Origin: Methyloversatilis sp.
Lineage (GTDB): Bacteria; Pseudomonadota; Gammaproteobacteria; Burkholderiales; Rhodocyclaceae
Assembly (NCBI RefSeq): GCF_030696805.1
Contig: NZ_JAUYRO010000065.1
Span: 1-37,144, forward strand
DNA length: 37,144 bases
Direction: 5' to 3'
Shown: positions 31,272 through 37,144 of the stretch, one piece after another
How positions within the stretch are numbered: position 1 is the first letter of the stretch
How the letters are laid out: each line of letters opens with the position of its first letter
Translations under genes and position numbers: made by a program
Notes under the pieces: generated by a model
What the model was told of the DNA's origin: nothing
Database searches by the model: none
What the model saw: only the letters and a program-made list of their open reading frames with translations

Positions 31272-31663
31272 ATCCGGTGCGGTGCGAGCGCGCTGCGACG
31301 CCGTACACCCAGGCGTCAGGAGTGCGCGTCAGTGTTTCGGCCGCGAGACGCCCATTCAGCCGCGCTGAGCGCGAACCGGTTGGCAATCCATCGCGCAATG
31401 GCGACGACTTGGCACGTCCTCTGCGCAATCGTGAGCCGATTCGACCCGAGTCAATCCCGGATTGTTGTATGCCAGCGCACATACATGGCATTGCTCACGT
31501 CCTAGCCTGCGAGGCCAATCGGACATCGGTTCGATTTTCTGTTCATCGAAACTCTTGATTCCAGCGCTGGTAGCGGGCTCCGTTGAGCCTGTCCAGAACC
31601 GCCCCGTGGCACGAGAAGCGACCTGACTTCTCGACCGCTCATCTACATGTGACGAAATACCCC
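31272..31663. other. Intergenic region upstream of the second autotransporter
   Basis: No gene is supported. CGAGAAG (31612-31618) and CTTCTCG (31627-31633) form an inverted repeat about 30 bp before the autotransporter start, a possible operator or leader hairpin. Less GC-rich sequence at 31450-31560 is the likeliest promoter area. Confidence 0.45.
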
Positions 31664-33760
31664 ATGAAAATCAAACTTGTTTCTGCATCCGTGCTGGCTG
31701 CGCTGGCTACGTGGGCGCCGCATGGCATGGCGCGTGAGGCTGTGGCCCTTCCCGGTGTCGTGGGCGCAGAAGGTGTGCTCAACGGCGTCGATACGACGGG
31801 CAACGCGAGCCTGACCGTCGCCAACAACCAGAACATCAATACGAATAACGACCTTGGCGGCGCCTTTACGACGGCCAACAACAACCAGGGCAATATCCTT
31901 TTTCTGGGTAATTCGACGGTAACGGGTGCCACCGGCACCATCGGAAACAGCTTTCTCAACGTCAGCGCTGGCGTCGCCGGAACGGCGGTCGATTTCAATG
32001 GCCCGGTTTTTTCAACGACCATCAATGTCAGTGGAACCGGAACACTGAACTTCAATGGCGACGTGACAGGCGCGCCCGTCTTTGCCGATGATGGCTTCAT
32101 CAACCTCGGTGCCGGCCGCACGCTGACCGGCGCGATCACCACCAATACCGCGAACACCGGAACCCTGGCGCTGAATGGCGGAAGCAGCGTGACGGGTGCG
32201 ATAGGCGGCGCCAACGGGCTGAGGCAGATCAACGTGATCGGCGGCAACGCTGCCGTGACCGGCGCGGTTCAGGCGCAGGGATTCAACCTCAACGAGAATA
32301 CCCTCGTCATCACCGGCGCGCTGACCACCAACGCCGGGGGCGTGATCCGGACGACCATGCTCAGCGACGCGGTATTCGGAAAGATCATGGTCGGTACGTC
32401 GAATATCAATGCAGGTGGCGTGACGGTGATTCCGACCGTGACGGGAGCCCTCACGAACGGGACCACCTACAAGATCGTCGATGCACCAGCCGGCACGGTG
32501 GGCGCCGTCGTATCCGTCATCAACAACAATCCGCGCTATACGTTTGCCGGCTTGCCGACCGTCACCGGGGACGTGAACATCCGCCTGACAGGCGTCGCGC
32601 CACTGGGCACCCTGGTCACTGCGCCCGGAGCGCTTGCGATAGCACCCATACTGGATGTGAACGCGCCTGCGAATTCAGATTTGCTGGTCGTTCAGGATGC
32701 AATTGCCGTGCTTCCGAACTCAGCGGGGATCAACAATGCGCTGACACAGCTGGCACCCGGTGTCACGCAGCTCGCAGCCCCCCGGGTTGCCGGTCAGACA
32801 GCACAGCTTTTTGACGATCTGTGGATGGGTCGTGTCAATGAAATGCAGGACGTCTGCGAACAGCAACGGACGACTGCAGCGCCCGCGAATACAGCTCAGT
32901 GCAAGGATCTCGAGAAGCAGGGCAACTGGTGGGGCAAAGGCTTCGGCAATGTCGGTCGCCAGCGCGACGTCGACGAAATGAGCGGGTACAAGACCGAAAC
33001 CTTCGGCCTGATGCTCGCCTACGACATCCCGTTGAACGCGGAAACCCGCGTCGGCCTCGGCGGCGGTTATGCCAACGCAAAGATCGACGACAACAATTCG
33101 GTCGGCCAGACGAAGCTCGATTCCTATCATCTGACGGCCTATCTCAACCATGCGCCAGGCCCGTGGTTTGTCCGGGGCGCCTTGTCAGCCGGAGTAGACA
33201 GGTATGACGGCTCGCGCTCCATTGTCTTTCCCGGCATCAGCCGCACGGCGAGCGCTGACTACAAGGGGCACCATTACTCGGCCATCGTCAGTGCAGGCCA
33301 TCATTTCTTCTTCAATACAGCCACCATCACGCCGCTCGCTGCCCTGCAGACGTCACGTATCCATGTCGGCAGCTATTCGGAAACGGGCGCCGGCGACATC
33401 AATCTGCGGGTGAACAGTCAGGACTACGACATCGTTCAGTCGAGCCTGGGAGTCAAGGCGGAGCAGCGTATCCAGGCGGGCAACGGCAATGTCTACCCGG
33501 AGGTGCACGTCAAGTGGCTGCACGACTTCGCGTCGACGACAACGGAGCAGACCGCAGCATTCAGCGGCGGCGGTGCACGGTTCAAGGCAGAGGGCATCGA
33601 TCAGGACCGTGATCTGTTCAATGTCGGTGCCGGCGTCTCTTACCGGTCGTGCAACTGCGTCGACAATGCATGGACGCTCAGGGGGCTCTACGACTACAAG
33701 TGGAATCAGAGCAAGTTCTCGTCCCATCAGGTTGCGGTCGTGGCGAGTTACACCTTCTGA
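31664..33760 (+). CDS. Autotransporter with beta-barrel domain
   Basis: The protein has 698 residues. Residues 1-23 are a signal peptide (KIKLVSASVLAALATWAPHG, cleavage near GMA/R). The passenger (about 24-370) is rich in Asn, Thr, Gly and Val with short beta-helix-like repeats such as TLTGAITTNTANTGTLALNG. The C-terminal ~290 residues form the barrel, starting near NWWGKGFGNVGRQRDVDEMS and ending QVAVVASYTF with terminal Phe. A Cys pair (DVCEQQ...AQCKDL) just before the barrel and RSCNCVD in a late loop are unusual for autotransporters. It would be displayed on or released from the outer membrane; function unknown. The ATG at 31664 is chosen for the signal peptide. Confidence 0.87.
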   Translation: MKIKLVSASVLAALATWAPHGMAREAVALPGVVGAEGVLNGVDTTGNASLTVANNQNINTNNDLGGAFTTANNNQGNILFLGNSTVTGATGTIGNSFLNVSAGVAGTAVDFNGPVFSTTINVSGTGTLNFNGDVTGAPVFADDGFINLGAGRTLTGAITTNTANTGTLALNGGSSVTGAIGGANGLRQINVIGGNAAVTGAVQAQGFNLNENTLVITGALTTNAGGVIRTTMLSDAVFGKIMVGTSNINAGGVTVIPTVTGALTNGTTYKIVDAPAGTVGAVVSVINNNPRYTFAGLPTVTGDVNIRLTGVAPLGTLVTAPGALAIAPILDVNAPANSDLLVVQDAIAVLPNSAGINNALTQLAPGVTQLAAPRVAGQTAQLFDDLWMGRVNEMQDVCEQQRTTAAPANTAQCKDLEKQGNWWGKGFGNVGRQRDVDEMSGYKTETFGLMLAYDIPLNAETRVGLGGGYANAKIDDNNSVGQTKLDSYHLTAYLNHAPGPWFVRGALSAGVDRYDGSRSIVFPGISRTASADYKGHHYSAIVSAGHHFFFNTATITPLAALQTSRIHVGSYSETGAGDINLRVNSQDYDIVQSSLGVKAEQRIQAGNGNVYPEVHVKWLHDFASTTTEQTAAFSGGGARFKAEGIDQDRDLFNVGAGVSYRSCNCVDNAWTLRGLYDYKWNQSKFSSHQVAVVASYTF

Positions 33761-33780
33761 TGTCGACAGACGTCTGACGG

Positions 33781-34068
33781 TCATCGCCATGGTGGAGTCG
33801 TCGCGTGCGCATCCTTGCGTACGCGACGACTGAACGTCCGGGCTGCACATTTCCGCATGCGCAGGCCATGGACTTGCACGGGCTCGACGTCGCCGACGGG
33901 CCCGCTGCAATTGCGCGACTGCGCGTACGCCAGGCATCGCCGCTTCGCTTTGGTGATATCGCCCCGGCTCCACAGCTGAGCCAGGTAAGCGGTCGCCGCG
34001 CGGTCGTGGCAATGCCGCACCGCGCCTCCGCGCCGTGCGAACGGCGTGCCCTCGCCGGACGCTTCCAT
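33781..34068 (-). CDS. Doubtful small ORF
   Basis: A 95-codon minus-strand frame contains ATAYLAQLWSRGDITKAKRR and has a fairly protein-like middle. Its 3' end runs through the terminator hairpin at 33796-33831, it has no ribosome-binding site, and I know no family for it. The rest of the gap 33761-34240 shows no gene. Confidence 0.2.
   Translation of the reverse strand: MEASGEGTPFARRGGAVRHCHDRAATAYLAQLWSRGDITKAKRRCLAYAQSRNCSGPVGDVEPVQVHGLRMRKCAARTFSRRVRKDAHATTPPWR
33796..33831 (+). terminator. Terminator hairpin after the autotransporter
   Basis: AGTCGTCGCGT (33796-33806) pairs with ACGCGACGACT (33821-33831). Inner CGCA/TGCG pairing around TCCT extends the stem to about 16 bp. It lies 36 bp past the stop. 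There is no T tract, so Rho may be involved. Confidence 0.6.
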
Positions 34069-34240
34069 TAATATGCGGAACCGAAAATCCGGGGCACTCG
34101 CATTTCGCGAGCCATCTGCTCCGCGCCACCCACCGGTCACACGCCGCTGAATACGCGGAGGTTTGTCGTCAGACGCTGTTGCGCACCGCACGGCGCAGGC
34201 GGCACCGGGGCGCGCGAGGCCCCCCTCACGAGACTGTCCG

Positions 34241-35116
34241 ATGTTGTCTTCTGATCTTTACGATCGACTGTTTGTCCAGTTGCAGCATGTTTTGCCGAAG
34301 CAGGCGCTGACCCGGTTCGCCGAATTCGTCGCCAATTCCCGCGCGCCGTGGACGCGCGGCATCATTCCGTGGTTCATCCGCAAGTACGGCGTGGACATGA
34401 GCGAGGCGGCCGACCCGGACCCGACGCACTACGCCTGCTTCAACGACTTCTTTACCCGGGCGCTGCGCGACGGCGTACGACCGCTGGCCGACGCGCCCTT
34501 CGTGAGCCCGGTCGATGGTTCGGTGATTGACTGCGTGACGCTGCGTGAAGCCACCATCATGCAGCTCAAAGGTCACGGCTACAGCGCGCAGACATTGGTC
34601 GGCGGCGATGCGGCGCTCGCCGCGCCCTTCGAGGGCGGGGACGCGATTTCGATCTACCTGAGCCCGAAGGACTACCACCGCATCCACATGCCGTGCGACG
34701 GGCGGTTGCGGCGCATGATTCATGTGCCGGGCACGCTGTATTCAGTGAATCCGGCGACAGTGGCGGGTGTGCCCGGGCTGTTCGCGCGCAACGAGCGCGT
34801 GGTGTGCCTGTTCGATTCGGCGTTCGGCCCTTTCGTGCTGACACTGGTCGGCGCCATGGCGGTGGGCAGCATGCAGACGGTGTGGCACGGCCTGATCAAT
34901 CCGCCGCGCCCGGGTACGCTGCGTGACTGGCGCTACGACGACCAGGACATCCGGCTCGCACGCGGCGAGGAAATGGGCCGCTTCCTGCTCGGATCCACCG
35001 TGGTGATGCTGTTCCCGAAGCATGTGCTGCGCGCGCGCGCCGACTGGACGCCTGGTCGCAGCGTGCGCATGGGCGAGGAGATGGCGGAAGCGATTGACGC
35101 AGCGCAGGTGCGCTGA
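34241..35116 (+). CDS. psd: Phosphatidylserine decarboxylase
   Basis: The protein has 291 residues. It makes phosphatidylethanolamine from phosphatidylserine at the inner membrane. The self-cleavage motif LGST lies at residues 250-253 in GRFLLGSTVVMLFP; S252 would become the pyruvoyl group after cleavage into beta and alpha chains. FVSPVDGSVIDC and IYLSPKDYHRIHMPCDGRLR carry the conserved Asp and His (PkDYHRiH). NDFFTRALRDGVRPL is the usual N-terminal block. The ATG at 34241 gives a normal length, although the frame is open upstream. It stands alone with a hairpin terminator just after it. Confidence 0.93.
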   Translation: MLSSDLYDRLFVQLQHVLPKQALTRFAEFVANSRAPWTRGIIPWFIRKYGVDMSEAADPDPTHYACFNDFFTRALRDGVRPLADAPFVSPVDGSVIDCVTLREATIMQLKGHGYSAQTLVGGDAALAAPFEGGDAISIYLSPKDYHRIHMPCDGRLRRMIHVPGTLYSVNPATVAGVPGLFARNERVVCLFDSAFGPFVLTLVGAMAVGSMQTVWHGLINPPRPGTLRDWRYDDQDIRLARGEEMGRFLLGSTVVMLFPKHVLRARADWTPGRSVRMGEEMAEAIDAAQVR

Positions 35117-35118
35117 CG

Positions 35119-35146
35119 GCGGGCAGTCAAGGCCGCTGCTGCCCGC
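35119..35146 (+). terminator. Terminator hairpin after psd
   Basis: GCGGGCAG (35119-35126) and CTGCCCGC (35139-35146) form an 8-bp GC stem starting two bases past the psd stop. It also lies at the end of the convergent sugar-dehydrogenase remnant. Confidence 0.55.
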
Positions 35147-35155
35147 GGTCCGTTG

Positions 35156-35500
35156 TCATCCGGGTGCCGCAGCGCTGATGCGATAGATTCGGTTGTCGCT
35201 CAACGACACCACATACAGATTGCCGTCCTGACCCTGTTCGATGGCGGCGGTGACGCCGAAGCACCGTCCGATCACCAGCGTTTCACTTTCCTTCCCGTCG
35301 AACTTCTGTGCCCGGAGCAGGTTGTCGGCGACCTTGTCGGCCAGTCGCGGATTGGCACTGAGGTCGAGGTTGTCCCGGGCGAGCGGCAACCTCAGGCAAT
35401 AGCGGTTGCCGCCGGTGCCACCGGCCTGACCGAGCCAACGCGCCGAACCGAACCACAGCGTTCCGCTGTACGCCGGGCCCAGCACGCCGGTGCGCTGCGC
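35156..35500 (-). pseudogene. 3' remnant of a PQQ-type sugar (sorbosone) dehydrogenase
   Basis: The minus-strand frame reads LGPAYSGTLWFGSARWLGQA, then KVADNLLRAQKFDGKESETL, then FGVTAAIEQGQDGNLYVVSL and ends NRIYRISAAAPG. This is the last blade of the glucose/sorbosone dehydrogenase beta-propeller ('GFGvvtDi..GpDGnLYVvsl....iyRi'). About 110 codons remain of a protein usually over 350 residues. The conserved Asp after the FGV strand is replaced (TAAIEQG). The 5' part is absent, and the break lies near 35500-35530. Confidence 0.8.
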
Positions 35501-35532
35501 CGAAGCACTCAACCAGTTGCACGGCAAACAGG

Positions 35533-35670
35533 CAGGACGTGTTCAATGAGTACGGCGTGCAGATCATGTCGCCGCACTACATGGCCGATACGCCGACGCC
35601 GCAGGCGGTAGCGCAGTCCGGGCGGTGGCCCAGCCCGGTACGGCTGCCGCGGGAACCGGAGCGTGGCTGA
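35533..35670 (+). pseudogene. 3' remnant of an MscS-family channel gene
   Basis: The plus-strand frame reads QDVFNEYGVQIMSPHYMADT and ends PREPERG-stop. 'FNEYGVQIMSPHY' is the conserved C-terminal-domain end of MscS-type mechanosensitive channels. The 5' part, including all membrane helices, is missing. The break lies within about 30 bases of the break in the sugar-dehydrogenase remnant, which reads the other way. Confidence 0.75.
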
Positions 35671-36844
35671 CCGGTTGTCTTCTGCGTCGTGCCGTTCGCG
35701 CTCGGCGATCGGAAGACGGATTTCCTCAACCGCGGCGTTCTCGCTGCAACGCGTGACCGCACTCGACAGCGCCGTGATCATCGTCATCACACTGCTGTTG
35801 GTCGGTAGCGTGCGGGACTGCTGCGTCTGCGCGGAGAAATCATCGACGCATGAGACAGGCACCTGCATGGCGGGGGTGATCTGACTCGCTTTCGCGCGCG
35901 TCTGTCCGCAGGCGCCGGCTACCCGGCGATGCGCAGTGCCGGCGTAGTCGCAGTCAGGAAATCGATTCGTGCAAGACGCTGCATCTAGTCACCCGCACGC
36001 AGCAGCACACTACGGGTACCGTTCTGCAACGCAGATCGATGGCAGCTACGCAACACTTTCAAGTCAGCCGGAAATCGCTCGCAGGATGTGCCCGGAAAAA
36101 TTGCCATTGCGCTGCGATCCTTGTCCGGCAAAGGTTTCCGGATGCCCACCCGGTGCTCTGGAAAAAATGCCGAACGTATAATCTTCTGCAACGAGCGTCA
36201 AGATCGGGAAAAAAATCTGGACTTTTGAGTGGATTGTTGCTTTAAAACCTGATGGTTATGTAATACTTTCGGCCCATGAATCAGTCCCTTGTGACGAAAT
36301 CTTCAAGCCTCTTGTCAGTTGCTGCGCTGACCGGCGATTCGGGTCGTCTGTCCCCGTTGAAATCGTTTGCATGTCCCCCGCGTCGCACCCCGAATCTTCG
36401 ACCGCAATCAGCCATTTCACCCGCCCTCCAGTCCTGTCGTCACCGCGTGCGTGTGTCCGTTCCGTACCGGGTCGACGAGTGCCGTTCTGCATGCGTCGCG
36501 CAGGTGTTCGCAGCGCGAATCATCACCGCCGCTCCGCGTTCCCGGGCGATGACCGGCGTCGATGCACGCGAAGGAATTCACGGTATGGGGCGAACCAGCC
36601 TTCATTAGTCTTTCTGAATGTCGTAAGCAGCGTCGGGCTGCATACGATGACGAACAATGCACACGGACGGCATGTGTTGTCCGGGTGTTCTGCGGATCAG
36701 TGATCCGCTGGCCGGTGCGGAGCGATCCGCATCGGCCGAAAAGTGTTCCTGGCGATGCGCAGGGTGCGCACCGTCGTGAACGGACCTTCCGCCGCCGGAG
36801 GGGCTGAGGTGCTGTCAATTCCTGTTATCCAGAGGAGAGTAGTC
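35671..36844. other. Long gap with hairpins, no supported gene
   Basis: Open frames here lack family signatures. One at 35663-35884 contains a hydrophobic stretch (ALDSAVIIVITLLLVGSV) but has no convincing start. GCGGATCAGTGATCCGC (36691-36707) is a perfect 17-bp palindrome, and TGCGGA-GCGA-TCCGCA (36715-36730) is a GNRA-capped hairpin; both precede the H1-like gene and could sit in its leader. A promoter-like TTGTTG (36234) with AT-rich sequence near 36257-36266 is possible. Confidence 0.4.
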
Positions 36845-37144
36845 ATGGCTGAAGCTGACGCAAAGAAGGGGGCGAAGAAGGCGAGTGCCCCGAGTAAAGC
36901 TGCTGCGAAACCTGCAGCGAAGAAGGCCGCACCGGTGAAGGCTGCGGCCAAACCGGCGGCAAAGCCCGCTGCGAAGAAGGCTGCACCGGCGAAGGCTGTG
37001 GCCAAGCCGGCGGCGAAGCCCGCTGCGAAGAAGGCTGCACCGGCAAAGGCTGCGGCCAAGCCGGCGGCGAAGCCCGCTGCGAAGAAGGCTGCGCCGGCAA
37101 AGGCTGCGGCCAAGCCGGCAGCGAAGCCCGCTTCGAAGAAGGCT
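36845..37144 (+). CDS. Histone H1-like Lys/Ala/Pro-rich DNA-binding protein, partial
   Basis: The gene starts at ATG 36845, with AGGAGAG six bases upstream, and runs off the window after 100 codons. After MAEADAKKGAKKASAPSKAA it consists of an 18-residue repeat, KPAAKKAAPAKAAAKPAA, encoded by a 54-bp unit present about four times with few base changes. Such KAAAKPAA tails are found in bacterial H1-like proteins and AlgP-type regulators of beta- and gammaproteobacteria; they bind DNA by charge without a folded domain. It is probably a nucleoid protein. The repeat number is likely to vary between strains by slippage. A folded domain further on cannot be excluded. Confidence 0.85.
   Translation, partial: MAEADAKKGAKKASAPSKAAAKPAAKKAAPVKAAAKPAAKPAAKKAAPAKAVAKPAAKPAAKKAAPAKAAAKPAAKPAAKKAAPAKAAAKPAAKPASKKA

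Noticed and set aside
33781-34191. Minus-strand ORF of 136 codons
   Set aside because: The 5' part is low-complexity Arg-rich, and the 3' part runs through a terminator hairpin; only a shorter 95-codon version was kept, at low confidence.
36276-36608. Plus-strand ORF of 110 codons before the H1-like gene
   Set aside because: It has no ribosome-binding site or family signature, and its composition is like other chance frames in this GC-rich DNA.

Overview
The window looks like a chromosomal segment of a high-GC betaproteobacterium. Two PEP-CTERM proteins, a TrxC-type thioredoxin, an AlgP-like lysine/alanine-rich protein and GC-rich REP-like repeats fit the Rhodocyclales/Burkholderiales. This placement is inference from gene content, not from any marker gene. 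No tRNA, rRNA or CRISPR array was found.

Region 1 (1-4.05 kb) is visibly AT-richer than the rest and looks acquired. It holds a small membrane protein on the minus strand, a cluster of GTCTC/GAGAC dyads ending in a strong hairpin terminator, and two plus-strand genes that resemble defence-island genes: a DUF2971 protein and a KAP-type P-loop NTPase.

Region 2 (4.05-10.9 kb) is a dense toxin-antitoxin island, partly decayed. Intact modules are vapBC (4405-4985), phd-parE (5737-6353), phd-vapC (7092-7720) and a class II Fic protein (7979-9028). Broken pieces include a RES toxin with a nonsense codon beside an intact Xre/MbcA-type antitoxin, a ParE toxin destroyed by a 61-bp insertion beside an intact antitoxin, a deletion copy of that same antitoxin, two DUF2442 fragments and the 3' end of an IS3-family transposase. 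One PEP-CTERM gene (9205-9810) lies inside it.

Region 3 (10.9-19.5 kb) begins with REP-like repeats. It then carries a secreted alpha/beta hydrolase, a parDE pair with a palindromic operator, a glutathione S-transferase, a ParE tail remnant and a second PEP-CTERM gene. Next comes a GlxA-type AraC regulator divergent from a three-gene catabolic-looking operon: CmcJ-like oxidoreductase, 2-hydroxychromene-2-carboxylate isomerase-like protein and PaaI-type thioesterase. A cupin 3' remnant and a REP cluster with 69-70 bp spacing follow.

Region 4 (19.5-25.4 kb) has a two-domain SnoaL-like lipoprotein divergent from an AraC regulator, then a universal stress protein gene directly upstream of a P2-type cation ATPase, then trxC.

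Region 5 (25.4-37.1 kb) is mostly envelope and secreted functions: two autotransporters, a PHB-depolymerase-family esterase, a BNR-repeat protein paired with a MoaD/ThiS-like protein, and phosphatidylserine decarboxylase. Two truncated divergent gene remnants (PQQ sugar dehydrogenase and MscS channel) look like the scar of one deletion. The window ends inside a histone H1-like gene built of 54-bp repeats.
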